From Endotrypanum monterogeii (taxonomy: Eukaryota; Euglenozoa; Kinetoplastea; Trypanosomatida; Trypanosomatidae): a stretch of DNA of 64,000 bases. The position numbers and the translations under genes are program-made. The first letter of the stretch is position 1, and every line of letters starts with the position of its first letter. Positions 1-10,288 of the stretch are shown here, piece after piece. Under the pieces are notes generated by a model, which was given only the letters and a program-made list of their open reading frames with translations, ran no database searches and was not told the origin of the DNA. The stretch covers positions 270,484-334,483 of the forward strand of contig CM007319.1 in NCBI GenBank assembly GCA_000333855.2, in the 5' to 3' direction.

Positions 1-851
1 ATTGGTCTACCTGTCCGACCCCACCGTGGCCCAACCACTACGCCATCTTCAAGGGTGCTGGCTGGAAGAACATCCGCACGTACACGTACTACGACCCCAA
101 GACAGTCAGCCTGAACTTCGATGGTATGAAGAAAGATATCCAAGCGGCGCCGGAAGGCTCCGTGTTTGTACTACATCAGTGCGCGCACAACCCCACCGGT
201 GTGGACCCGTCACACGAGCAGTGGGAAGAAATCGCGTCCCTGATGCTGGCCAAGCATCACCAGGTGTTCTTCGACTCTGCCTACCAGGGCTACGCGAGCG
301 GCAATCTCGACGAAGATGCATACGCTGTTCGACTTTTTGTGGCGAAAGGTTTGCAGGTCCTCCTTGCACAGTCGTTCTCCAAAAATATGGGCCTTTACAA
401 CGAGCGCACAGGGGTGCTCTCGTTGTTCGCCGACGACAAGAGGGTGTGCGTTAATGTGAAAAGTGTGTGGGAGTTATTGATTCGCGAGGGGTACACGTGC
501 CCTCCGGCCCACGGTGCCCGACTGGCCCACCTCATCATGAGCAACAAGGAACTGCGGATGGAGTGGGAGGCAGAGCTTGCAATGATGTCAGAGCGTATCC
601 GCAAGATGCGTCATCTTGTGTACGACGAGCTGCAGCGCCTGCAGACACCCGGGAGCTGGGAGCACGTTATCAATCAGATTGGTATGTTTTCCTTCCTCGG
701 GCTATCGGAAGAACAGTGTCGGTACTGCCAGGACCACAACGTGTTCATCACCTTGACAGGCCGCGCCAACATGGCCGGCTTGACGCATGAGACAGCGCTG
801 ATGCTGGCTACGACGATCAACGATGCTGTATCCAAACTAGAGAACAAGTGA
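1..851 (+). CDS. Aspartate aminotransferase, 3' part, frameshifted near base 26
   Basis: This is the C-terminal two thirds of a pyridoxal-phosphate aspartate aminotransferase (fold type I, subgroup I-alpha), which interconverts aspartate/2-oxoglutarate and oxaloacetate/glutamate. The 5' end lies outside the window. Visible family motifs are WPNH (cofactor-stacking Trp), HNPTGVDP, FFDSAYQG (Asp that binds the pyridine nitrogen), SFSKNMGLYNERTG (Schiff-base Lys and phosphate-binding Arg) and GRANMAGL (substrate-carboxylate Arg). The protein ends NDAVSKLENK before TGA. The motif VYLSDPTWPNH is broken: bases 5-25 read VYLSDPT in one frame and bases 27 onward read WPNHYAIF in another, so one extra base sits at about 26. 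This is either a sequencing error or a damaged gene; the rest is clean. The ATG at 126 is internal, not a real start. No targeting tail is visible, so a cytosolic enzyme is likely but the missing N-terminus could change that. Confidence 0.93.
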   Translation, partial: WSTCPTPPWPNHYAIFKGAGWKNIRTYTYYDPKTVSLNFDGMKKDIQAAPEGSVFVLHQCAHNPTGVDPSHEQWEEIASLMLAKHHQVFFDSAYQGYASGNLDEDAYAVRLFVAKGLQVLLAQSFSKNMGLYNERTGVLSLFADDKRVCVNVKSVWELLIREGYTCPPAHGARLAHLIMSNKELRMEWEAELAMMSERIRKMRHLVYDELQRLQTPGSWEHVINQIGMFSFLGLSEEQCRYCQDHNVFITLTGRANMAGLTHETALMLATTINDAVSKLENK

Positions 852-2303
852 GGCTTCGCACGCAGAATCGAAGTTAGAACATAAAAGCACGGTCGACTGA
901 GCTTCAAACGTCAAGCACACTTACAGTAAAGATAGAAGGCACTAGAATTAGTCTCAAAGGTGGGGAACGCGGTGTGATCCAGGTTGTGCGACAATAGGGT
1001 AGCCCCCATTAATATTTTTTTTTCACGCAGTTTGTACTAATGTGTATATGTATGTCGTTTTTTTTTCTTGTCCCTGGTCATTCTCCAGTTTTGAGCCGGT
1101 TGTCGAATCCCGCGAACTAGATGTGCTCGGCGCAGCTCTGCTGATGCGGTGCAAGGTTGAAATAAACATAAACTGTGCACATTGTTTCGACAAGCTCTGC
1201 GCTAGCCATCACGTTAACCCTCCTCACCACAGAAAGTAGATATACAGATCAGACTGTCGTCTCCGAGGTCCGCCCTGCCTCCAAAGATCTATGAGTACTG
1301 TGTCTACCCCGTGATACTGACAAGTCTCTTGGCCCTTATTTGTGTGTGGGTGGGTGGGTGTTCCTGTTTTTCTCCCCTTCCCTCATGTTTTCCGTACTTT
1401 TCCTTTTCAGTTTAAAAAAAAGTGCACTACAAGTATATATATATAGGTTTCTAGGTCACTACCTATGTGTATATGTACCTCTGTGTGTCTCTGGGGGGGG
1501 GAGGTTCTCCTACCCCTCATAACGTGACTTGTTGTTAATGACTTTGATTCTTTGTAGGTAGTACACAAGCGAAGAACTTTTTTTTTTAAGCAGTCGACTG
1601 GCTAAAAGGAACGTGCAGGTCTGCAGCAGCATCCACGTGACATGCGTGTGAAAGATGCGCATGGCATATCCGCCCCATGTCCGGATGAGCACAGAGAAAC
1701 ACCTCTGAATACGAAAAGCTTCGTCCACGCACAAAACGCATACATGTACACATAAGTGTTGAGATAACAGAAATGAGGCGAGTGTGTGTATGAAATTCGG
1801 TGGAATGAAGTAGGTGAGGTGCTGCCGTACAGTTTCCTATCGTTTGTTGTTATCCTTTTCCCCGCGTACATCACCATCTCCTTTTCATATTTGTCGTCTC
1901 CTGCTTTTTCCCTTCCCTCCTCTCCGGTGGTTGACAGAGAGCGGTGAAAGGAGATGGGGAAAAAAAAAAAGCGGAGGTTGAAGAGTATCGACAAAGGAAA
2001 AAAGGAGGTTGCAATTTTTCTTTCTTTTCTGTGTAAGTGTATTTGTATTTTTCAAGGTGGCAGTGTGTCGGCAGATGTGCCGTTGTTTGCTGCCCTCCCT
2101 TCCTCGCTCCCCGCATCCCTAGCGCCCATGTATCACTCTCTAGTTTCATGCCCTGATGGAGTGAGGACGTTTGAAACCTCATCAGTCCCGCTACTATGGT
2201 GATGAGCATCTCTCTTAGTGGGCGCGGGCCAGGAACGGAGACTGGCACCACTTTTTTTTTTTCCACCCCTGAGTGGGGTCCTGAGCGCGTCCCGTTGGTA
2301 AAC

Positions 2304-2340
2304 ATATATATAAATATATATATATATATATTTATATATA
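2304..2340. repeat. AT-rich palindrome
   Basis: A (TA)n run carries a symmetric TAAATA...TATTTA pair, so the whole 37-base stretch is nearly its own reverse complement. It could extrude as a hairpin. It lies in the spacer downstream of the aminotransferase. It may be only an interrupted microsatellite. Confidence 0.6.
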
Positions 2341-3894
2341 CAACCCACTCGAGCCCCTCTGCCTGCCCTCTTGCTCCGGTTTATGCTGCGCGATCGGTGG
2401 ACAACGAGACGAAAGGTTCATTGGTCTCTTAGTTGTGTAAACCACCAGAGACGGTCTCTTAGCACAGAGAGAGAAAGGCACACATAGATACACCCCGCAT
2501 GGGGCCGTAGTGCACCAGAGTCAAGCATACTGCCATCGTGTGCATTTATGCATGTTGATTCGCGTTTGGCAGGATGACCCGCTGAGTGGAAAACAATTTT
2601 CTTTTTTTCGACCCCCACTTTCCAGGCACCCATCATAGGGAGTAGCCATCAGTCGGAGGTGTCATGGGTTGCAATACCTACAGCATGCGAAGACCACGTT
2701 GCCCCATCCCTCCCCTCCCTTTATCCCACTAGTGTTATCGAATCACCCCTGTTGGTGACCGTGACAGGTACTTCACACCGGAGAGAGGGGAGGAAGCAGT
2801 GCTTTTGACCTCTACGGATGTGGGCGGGACGGAGTCGGTATTTCTGCAACGCACGTCGAGTGTGGCGTTGAACACACACGCATAGTAGGAATGTAAGCAG
2901 CGGTGGTTAAACCCTTTTTTTAAAGGAAAACGCTTGCCGTGAAAAAAAACAAAAACGAATCAAATTAAATTATTTTTTTGTTTTGCCGCAGAAGCGCAAG
3001 GTTGATTGGGGCTGTGATTGCATGATCACTACCAATAATAAAATTGAACGCATCGGGAAAAGAAAACAATGCCGCTTACTTGGCGTCTCTCGATTTCTCT
3101 CTAGTCCACTACGAAGTACCATACCAGCAAACCTCCGTGTTCCGATATGTATTATCATAAGGTACGCTCGCTCGTCGAAACGCGCTGGTATGGGTGTTGT
3201 CGCGCCTCCCCAGACACACACAAACACCGTCATACTCTCCCTTTGATTGCTCTGCACGTCTCCAAGCCTCTCTCTTACCGCACCGCACACTCTAAGGCTG
3301 ACACCACATAGCGCAACTCCCTTCTCTCTCCATTGTTGAGCTTTCCTTACAGACTTCATTGACTAGTCCAACAGCTAACACACACGCACATACGAGAAAG
3401 GGGTGAAAAGCTTAACCGTTAGTCAGAGGGTTGTCTTTTTTTTTCTTTTGTCTCTGAACGAAGGCGTGCATTCGGCGCCCCCCCCCCCGCTCTGCCCCAC
3501 AGTAGCTTGGACTGCCATCTCAGCCAGCTACCCTCCCTCTCTTTCATCTCTTTTCTTTTTTTTTTTCCAACCTCAAGGCGAGAAGAGGGAAAACAAGTCA
3601 TTGACAAAATTACATACAGCCCTGACTTGGAGTGCAGTCACACATCACCTGCCCCACTGAAGTAAGCCGCTGTCTTTTTTGGCTCGTCCTGTTATGCTGT
3701 TTGCTTTGGGTTTCTGATCGACTATTCTGTTTCCCCAGCTGTCTTTTTTTTTTTTGTCCCTGATTAAGAGCTGTTTTTTTTTTTATCTGCATTCGTATTT
3801 TATACTTCAAAAGTCGCGTACTGATCCTCTCTCTTTTGATTTGATTTGTGGTGCTGTTACTGTATTTGCTAGGCTATTGATTTCAAGTGTGTAT

Positions 3895-3917
3895 TCTCTA
3901 CCCCCTCCCCACCCCAG
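3895..3917 (+). promoter_or_regulatory. Candidate trans-splice acceptor for fumarate reductase
   Basis: A C/T tract runs into CCCCAG, with the AG at 3916-3917. It is 160 bases before the ATG at 4078. Spliced-leader addition here would leave that ATG as the first in frame. Other AGs lie closer to 4078, so the site is a candidate only. Confidence 0.4.
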
Positions 3918-4077
3918 ACCACCACCATCACTACCCGCTCTATAATTTTTCTCTGATACGGCCTGCAGCTCATTGCGGTCACGTCGACAAGAATAGAGTG
4001 CAACAGAAACTCTGCGTTTCCTTCAACCAATAGTTATTTTTGGTTTGTTTGTTTTTTTGAACTTGGACCTCTAACAA

Positions 4078-7000
4078 ATGCTCTCATGTCGACGTTTTTC
4101 CAATTTCACGATGCAGAAGTCATCCACGCTGCAGTGTGTTACCCATTATGCTCTCAGCAGCAGCTTCATGGCGCCGCCAACCACACCGCTGGCAATGCGT
4201 GTCCCACTGCATGGCAACTGCCTTGGCACGGCGACCTGCGCAACAGCGATGCAGCGGTGTCTCATAACTACTGACTCGCTTACGAGCGCCTCCGTAGTCG
4301 TTGTGGACCCCGAGAAAGCAGCACGTGAACGCGATCGGATAGCTCGCAATCTGCTCAAAACTAACTTCCCCGAGCTGCGCGCTAACCAACGCTCCGTGTT
4401 ACTGTACAAAGACCTGGTGCACACGATCCCGTACACGCTCAGTATTGTTGTTGAGGGCAATGTATCTCGCCAGGAAGTGGATCCTGTCGTCACACACATC
4501 CTCAGCGACTGTTTCACCATGGTTGACGCGCACCTCAACTGCTTCAACCCAGAAAGCGAAGTTTCAAAGGTCAACCGACTACCGGTGGGGGTCAAGCACG
4601 TGATGTCAGCGCATCTCTGCGAGGTTATGAAGTGCAGCGAAGAGGTCTTCAACATTAGTGGCAGCTGCTTTGATCCAGCTGCCGCGCCGTTGGTGCACAA
4701 GTTGCGCGATGCCGCTCGCCGACAGAACTCCACAGAGGAAGACCTCCGCGTCACAGCAGAGGAGGCTAAGCGCTTCACGCTGACAAACAGCTTTACCATC
4801 GACATCAAGGAAAGCACCATAGCGCGCAAGCACGAAGATGCGATGCTGGACCTGGGTGGTCTGAGCAAGGGTTACACTATCGACTGCGTGGTGGCACAGT
4901 TGAATGCTGCAAAGTTTGCCGACGTGTTATTCCAGTGGGGTGGTGACTGCCGAGCCTCGGGTGTGAACGCGCAGCACCAGCCGTGGGTCATTGGTGTTGT
5001 GCGTCCGCCATCAGTAGATGAAGTCGACGCGGCTGCGAAAGCGGGCGAGACGGTGACGAGCACGCATAACCTCGGGGAGACGGCGAGTGGATTGGCGCCG
5101 CCATCCCCCAACACTGAGCACAAACCACTCCTGCGTGTCATGTCGCTCAGCAACGAGGCCCTCTGCACCAGTGGCGACTACGAAAACGTTCTCTTCCCCA
5201 AGGCACTTGATTGTGCGGTCTCAAGTACATACGATTGGAGCCACCGGTGCCTCATAGAGCCCTCCCAGGTCGAGCTGGCGCAGGTCAGTGTCAAGTGCTA
5301 CTCATGTCTGTACGCTGACGCACTTGCCACGGCGTGCTTTGTGAAACGCGACCCCGCGCGTGTGCGGTACATGCTTGAGTACTACCGTCGCGACTACAAC
5401 CGCGTCACGGACTACGCTGCATACACACGTGAAGGGGAACGTTTAGCGCACATGTACGAGATCGCAAGCGAGAGCCCGACCCGTCGCATGGAGCGTATTG
5501 CGGGCTCTCTGCCAGCGCGTGTTGTTGTGATCGGGGGCGGTCTTGCCGGTTGCGCTGCAGCGATCGAGGCAGCCGGCTGCGGCGCCACTGTCATTCTTCT
5601 GGAGAAAGAAGCTCAACTTGGAGGAAACAGCGCCAAGGCTACCTCGGGCATAAACGGCTGGGGCACCCGCACGCAGGCCGTGAACCACGTTCTGGATAAT
5701 TGCAAATTATTCGAGCGGGACACCTACCTTTCCGGCAAAGGCGGCCTCTGCGATCCTGGGCTTGTACGCACCCTCTCTGTGAAATCCGGTGAGGCGATAA
5801 ACTGGCTTGAATCCTTCGGGATTCCGCTAACCGTCCTTTATCAGCTCGGTGGTGCGAGCCGCAAACGCTGCCATCGTGCACCAGATCAGAAAGATGGCAC
5901 CCCAGTGCCAGTCGGTTTCACAATCATGCGCCATCTGGAAGACTACATCCGCACGAAACTATGTGGGAAGGTAACGATTTTGAGCAAGACAACAGTAGTT
6001 AACCTCATCCATGACGTGAGTCTGTTGCCCAATGGAAGTCGCGAGATTCGCGTGAAGGGAGTCCGCTACAAGTCAACGACAGACGCCTCGGATACAGTCG
6101 TTGATCTTCCAGCGGATGCCGTCATTCTTGCCACCGGTGGCTTTTCAAACGATCAGACAGCAACCTCGCTGCTGCGCGAGTACGCGCCGAACGTGTACAA
6201 AACCCCCACCACCAATGGCACGTTCGCCACCGGCGACGGCGTGAAGATGGCGCGCAAGCTTGGTGTCACACTGGTGGACATGGACAAGGTGCAGCTACAC
6301 CCAACCGGCCTCATCGATCCAAAAGACCCGTCAAACAAAACGAAATTTCTCGGCCCTGAGGCGCTGCGCGGCTCCGGTGGTATTCTGCTAAATCGAAACG
6401 GGGAGCGTTTTGTAAACGAGCTGGACCTGCGCTCAGTCGTCTCACAGGCAATAATCGCGCAGGACAACGAGTTTCCGAACTCTGACGGCAGCCGCTTCGC
6501 ATACTGCGTACTGAGTGAAGAAGCAGCAACGCTGTTCGGGAAGAATTCCCTCACGTACTACTGGAAGTCCCAGGGTCTCTTTACACGAGTAGACAATGTG
6601 AAAGAGCTCGCCGAGCTCATCGGCTGCTCGGAGAAGAAGCTGTGTGACACCCTCATGACATATGAGCGCCAGAGCACAGAAAAGATGACCTGCCCGCTGA
6701 CGGGCAAGTTGGTTTTTCCAAGTGTGGTGGGCACTAAAGGCCCCTACTACGTGGCATACGTCACGCCGTCGATCCACTACACCATGGGCGGCTGTCTCAT
6801 CTCACCGGCAGCGGAGATGCTCATGGAAGATCATTCTGTCAGCATCTTCGAGGACACGCGCCCTATTATAGGCCTCTTCGGCGCTGGGGAAGTCACCGGC
6901 GGCGTCCACGGTGGCAATCGTCTCGGCGGCAATTCGCTCTTGGAGTGCGTCGTTTTCGGCAAAATCGCTGGCGATCGTGCGGCCACAATTCTGCAAAAGG

Positions 7001-7791
7001 AAAAACATGGACTGCACAAGGACAAGTGGGTGCCGGTCGTAGTGCAAGAGACGAGAGCAAGTGACCAATTTGGCGTTGGCTCGCGCGTGCTTCGGTTCAA
7101 CTTGCCCGGCGCAGCACAGACATCTGGATTGGCTGTCGGTGAGTTCATCGGCATCCGCGGCGACTGGGACGGCCAGCAGCTGATCGGTTACTACAGCCCC
7201 ATCAATATGCCCGATGACAAGGGCCGCATCTCAATTCTGGCACGCGGTGACAAGGGCAACCTGCAGGAATGGATTTCGTCCATGCGACCGGGCGACTCGG
7301 TCGAAATGAAAGCCTGCGGTGGTCTTCGCATCGAGCTCCATCTTCACCAGAAGCAGATGGTCTACCGTAAGAGGGTCATCCGAAAGCTGGCTCTCATCGC
7401 CGGCGGTTCCGGTGTGGCGCCGATGCTCCAGATAATCAAAGCTGCACTTAATCGCCCGTACGTGGACAATATGGAAACGATCCGTCTCGTCTACGCCGCT
7501 GAGGACGAGCATGAGTTGACCTACCGTTCGCTTCTGAAAAAGTACCGCGCCGACAACCCAGATAAGTTTGATTGCGGCTTCGTGCTCAACAACCCTCCCG
7601 AAGGCTGGACGGAGGGCGTAGGTTACGTGGACCGCTCCACGCTGCAGCGCTTTCTCCCACCTCCATCGAAGGACCTGCTCGTGGCAATTTGCGGTCCGCC
7701 GGTGATGCAGCGCTCCGTCGTGGCGGATCTGATGGCACTTGGCTATGGTGCAGAAGCAGTGCACACAGTAGACGAAGATTGTATACTCTAA
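4078..7791 (+). CDS. NADH-dependent fumarate reductase (ApbE / flavocytochrome c / NADH reductase fusion)
   Basis: This 1237-residue soluble enzyme reduces fumarate to succinate with NADH. Residues 66-72 (DSLTSAS) match the short motif whose last Ser carries covalent FMN in trypanosomatid fumarate reductases. Residues about 105-460 are an ApbE-like flavin transferase domain (CFDPAAAPL, LDLGGLSKGYTID, FQWGGD, TSGDYEN, ADALATA). Residues 481-970 are the flavocytochrome c/FAD domain (VVIGGGLAGCAAA, ILATGGFS, LHPTG, HYTMGG, GAGEVTGGVHGGNRLGGNSL). Residues 1002-1237 are a cytochrome b5 reductase-like NADH/FAD module (GYYSPIN, IAGGSGVAPML, CGPPVM). The first 57 residues are rich in Ser, Thr, Arg and hydrophobics with no acidic residue, which suggests a mitochondrial presequence. 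A second ATG at 4249 would start just before the flavinylation motif. The C-terminus CIL is not a canonical PTS1 glycosomal signal. The domain assignment is firm; localisation is inferred. Confidence 0.96.
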   Translation: MLSCRRFSNFTMQKSSTLQCVTHYALSSSFMAPPTTPLAMRVPLHGNCLGTATCATAMQRCLITTDSLTSASVVVVDPEKAARERDRIARNLLKTNFPELRANQRSVLLYKDLVHTIPYTLSIVVEGNVSRQEVDPVVTHILSDCFTMVDAHLNCFNPESEVSKVNRLPVGVKHVMSAHLCEVMKCSEEVFNISGSCFDPAAAPLVHKLRDAARRQNSTEEDLRVTAEEAKRFTLTNSFTIDIKESTIARKHEDAMLDLGGLSKGYTIDCVVAQLNAAKFADVLFQWGGDCRASGVNAQHQPWVIGVVRPPSVDEVDAAAKAGETVTSTHNLGETASGLAPPSPNTEHKPLLRVMSLSNEALCTSGDYENVLFPKALDCAVSSTYDWSHRCLIEPSQVELAQVSVKCYSCLYADALATACFVKRDPARVRYMLEYYRRDYNRVTDYAAYTREGERLAHMYEIASESPTRRMERIAGSLPARVVVIGGGLAGCAAAIEAAGCGATVILLEKEAQLGGNSAKATSGINGWGTRTQAVNHVLDNCKLFERDTYLSGKGGLCDPGLVRTLSVKSGEAINWLESFGIPLTVLYQLGGASRKRCHRAPDQKDGTPVPVGFTIMRHLEDYIRTKLCGKVTILSKTTVVNLIHDVSLLPNGSREIRVKGVRYKSTTDASDTVVDLPADAVILATGGFSNDQTATSLLREYAPNVYKTPTTNGTFATGDGVKMARKLGVTLVDMDKVQLHPTGLIDPKDPSNKTKFLGPEALRGSGGILLNRNGERFVNELDLRSVVSQAIIAQDNEFPNSDGSRFAYCVLSEEAATLFGKNSLTYYWKSQGLFTRVDNVKELAELIGCSEKKLCDTLMTYERQSTEKMTCPLTGKLVFPSVVGTKGPYYVAYVTPSIHYTMGGCLISPAAEMLMEDHSVSIFEDTRPIIGLFGAGEVTGGVHGGNRLGGNSLLECVVFGKIAGDRAATILQKEKHGLHKDKWVPVVVQETRASDQFGVGSRVLRFNLPGAAQTSGLAVGEFIGIRGDWDGQQLIGYYSPINMPDDKGRISILARGDKGNLQEWISSMRPGDSVEMKACGGLRIELHLHQKQMVYRKRVIRKLALIAGGSGVAPMLQIIKAALNRPYVDNMETIRLVYAAEDEHELTYRSLLKKYRADNPDKFDCGFVLNNPPEGWTEGVGYVDRSTLQRFLPPPSKDLLVAICGPPVMQRSVVADLMALGYGAEAVHTVDEDCIL

Positions 7792-8156
7792 GCCAAGCGC
7801 CATTTCACTCTCTTGTTGCTGCTGTGGGGCGAAAAGAGGCGGTGGGGGGGGCATACAACTCCCTTCCCCTTTTCCTTGCACACCAACACGTGTGAGACCC
7901 ATGTACCAAAGGCGGAGAAAAAAAAAAAAATTGGCCTTCCTAAAGTGAAGGAAATCTTCACTCTGCCTCCGCCCACCACACCCCCACGCAACACTCCCCA
8001 TCACTCATACTTATTCTTTTTTTTTTTTTGCTGTTTGAACATACTTTGTACGTGCAGCTACCCTCAGTATGCCAGGTGCTGTTATTTCCCTGTGTATGTT
8101 TAAGTGAACCTAGGCGTGAGTATACACATAGGAAAGGACTTGGTGTAATCTTTGGG

Positions 8157-8198
<42 letters not shown>

Positions 8199-8971
8199 TG
8201 ATCCGCGTGCACACCTGAAATTTGTCTGCTGCTTCAGTACCAGTTATGTAAGTTACGTGGTAGTACCCAGGTAACGCGTGTTGCACCCTCTCTCTGTCCA
8301 GCTTTGCGCAAGCTCAGGGGAACGTGGGTGCGCATGCCGAGCCAAAACGTATGTCACACTTCTGGTGTTTCTTCGCATCACTTTTCTCTTTATTTTTATT
8401 TTTTTGTTGTGTGTGTATTAGAGTATAGGTGCACGCGCGCTACGGTCTCATCGAAGTCATATCCCTTGTCGCAAAAGCGGGCACAGGCATAGGCACACGC
8501 ACACCAACTGGGGTACGCAGCGAAGGTATGTCACACGCGCCCTCGTCTCGGTATGGCTAACATTCTACATACCTGCACATTGGTGTGTACACTGACTCTT
8601 TTGCTTTCCAGTACCGCTGACCGATGTTTGTACGCCGTCATCGCTTCCTTCCCCCCACCCCCACCCCCTCTTGTTTTCTCGCCACACTATCTCACAGGGA
8701 ATCCAGAAAGAATAGGGTACACTCACAAACACACACGGACCAAGCAACTTGCACTGCACTCTGAGGCCGGTACGAGGACACTGATTATAGAAATCATATC
8801 ATCATCTATGGAATAGCCCCTGCTCCCCCAACCCCCGTCTCCCTCTTGGCTCATAAAAAGGCACCTAAGCACCCTCCTTTCGAGTAGAGAACTAAGCGCG
8901 GCGCGTGTCCACACTCGCTCTCACACTTAACACACCCATACAACGAGCTCGCCGCACTTGCTGAGTCCAGT
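7792..8971. other. Non-coding spacer with GT microsatellite
   Basis: No gene is visible. It holds a pure (GT)n run at about 8160-8193, presumably in the fumarate reductase 3'UTR, and T- and C-rich tracts. CA-rich bases and short pyrimidine runs precede the next start. Confidence 0.55.
8160..8193. repeat. (GT)n microsatellite
   Basis: About 17 uninterrupted GT units lie some 370 bases after the fumarate reductase stop, probably within its 3'UTR. Confidence 0.9.
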
Positions 8972-10288
8972 ATGGAGCTTCTTCCCACCATAGCCGTATT
9001 ATTTTTGAACGGGACTGCCCTGCAGTACGCGATTTCAGTGGCCCTTCTGCTCGCCCCGATCTACGCGTTTCTGTTTAAACCTCTCATCCGCTGGAGCCGA
9101 CAGTGGGCGGCGAGGAAAGCTGTGGTGAGAGGTGATGTACCACCGTCAGCATCGGCAGCAGGCACGTACAAGGGCACCTCCGTGCGACGCACGGGCGCCA
9201 GCTCGAAGAATGTCTCCTCGCCCGAAGCAGTTGGTGCCACACCGGCGTCTTTCGTGCCTATCTTCGCCGCCACCTCAAGAACAACCTTAGCCTCCAAGGC
9301 AAACGTGTGCAACGGCAGTAGTGATGCAATCCCGTGCAGCCGAGTGGGCGTGCAATTTACCTCACTCGTACCCCAAGACGCGATGCCTAATGGACAGGGT
9401 CCGCCGTGCTCGCTGGAGGTCACAGGGCGTGCGCTGAAGCTGGGGGCGGCAAATTACCAGTCCCCGGCAGAGCGCTTTCTGTCGGCGGTGCGTCGGCACG
9501 TGCGACAGAGTGGGGCGGCCCTTGTCGAACCTCGCAACGGTGCCCTGCGTCCTGCCCTGCAGTCGGGCGAAGTGTACCTCCACTCTCAACCCTCGTGGCA
9601 GCTACCTAGTCAAGACAACCTTGCACAACGCCTCCTGTATCGTCACCGTTTGCAAGAGCAGTATGAGAACCTCAACATCACCGACGCCTCCCTGGAGACC
9701 CTATACGCCCGGCCCGCCTTCCAGGAATGGTATGCAGCGAATCGTGAGCAGCTGTTGTGCGAGATGCGATTTCGCGAGTCATCTGCCCAGTGGGGCAATG
9801 TCGCCAAGGCGACTGTGCTCCTCGTAGCCTTCATGATGCTGCCAGCCTACAGCTTTAGTAGTCAGACCAATGCAATGCAGTGGGTGTCGCCTTTGACGTA
9901 TACCAGCCGTGAGACTGACGTCTCCGCCGCGCCACTGGTGCAGCTGTTGGTGACACGTCTGGACAACATTCAGTCCCGATGGATGACGCACCAGACCGCC
10001 GCCAGTGCGACGCTGGCGTCGTCTTGGTGTCGCACAGACGCCTGTCTGGTCGCCATCACTGCAGTCAAGGCTATAGAGTACGTGGGTATTCTTGCTGCTG
10101 TGTGCGCACTTATGACGAGTTGCTTTATGCCCCACGATAGCGTCTCGGCGGCGTCTATCGCAGTGGTCTCCTTGCTTTTTCTCGTGTGGGAGTCCGCGGT
10201 GGTGCCAATGGTGGCGGTGAAACTGGGACTGGGGTCTCTGGTTCTGCTGACAGTCGTCGCGATGTGTGTGTATCGTACTGTTGTGTAG
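8972..10288 (+). CDS. Conserved-type hypothetical multi-pass membrane protein
   Basis: I do not recognise a family for this 438-residue protein. One hydrophobic segment lies near the N-terminus (about 17-38, ending in a basic stretch). A long Ser/Ala-rich linker follows. A second segment is at about 275-297, and a cluster of two or three more fills about 357-438, so the protein ends inside or just after a membrane helix (YRTVV). Between them, residues about 215-270 are charged and regular (YRHRLQEQY, PAFQEWYAANREQL) and look folded. There is no cleavable signal peptide with an obvious cut site; the first helix probably stays as an anchor. ATG 8972 is the first in the frame. A role in an organelle or surface membrane is possible, but nothing in the sequence names a substrate. 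Confidence 0.75.
   Translation: MELLPTIAVLFLNGTALQYAISVALLLAPIYAFLFKPLIRWSRQWAARKAVVRGDVPPSASAAGTYKGTSVRRTGASSKNVSSPEAVGATPASFVPIFAATSRTTLASKANVCNGSSDAIPCSRVGVQFTSLVPQDAMPNGQGPPCSLEVTGRALKLGAANYQSPAERFLSAVRRHVRQSGAALVEPRNGALRPALQSGEVYLHSQPSWQLPSQDNLAQRLLYRHRLQEQYENLNITDASLETLYARPAFQEWYAANREQLLCEMRFRESSAQWGNVAKATVLLVAFMMLPAYSFSSQTNAMQWVSPLTYTSRETDVSAAPLVQLLVTRLDNIQSRWMTHQTAASATLASSWCRTDACLVAITAVKAIEYVGILAAVCALMTSCFMPHDSVSAASIAVVSLLFLVWESAVVPMVAVKLGLGSLVLLTVVAMCVYRTVV

Larger units (their letters stand above)
852..4077. other. Long non-coding spacer between aminotransferase and fumarate reductase
   Basis: I see no gene in these 3.2 kb. Open frames on both strands are short and low-complexity. 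The first half, presumably 3'UTR of the aminotransferase, has GT/TG-rich runs (1340-1362, 1460-1490) and an AT palindrome at 2304-2340. The last part is T- and C-rich with a good pyrimidine-tract/AG acceptor ending at 3917. Confidence 0.6.

Noticed and set aside
1871..2305. Minus-strand open frames in the first spacer
   Set aside because: They run through homopolymers and TA repeats, and all convincing genes are on the + strand.
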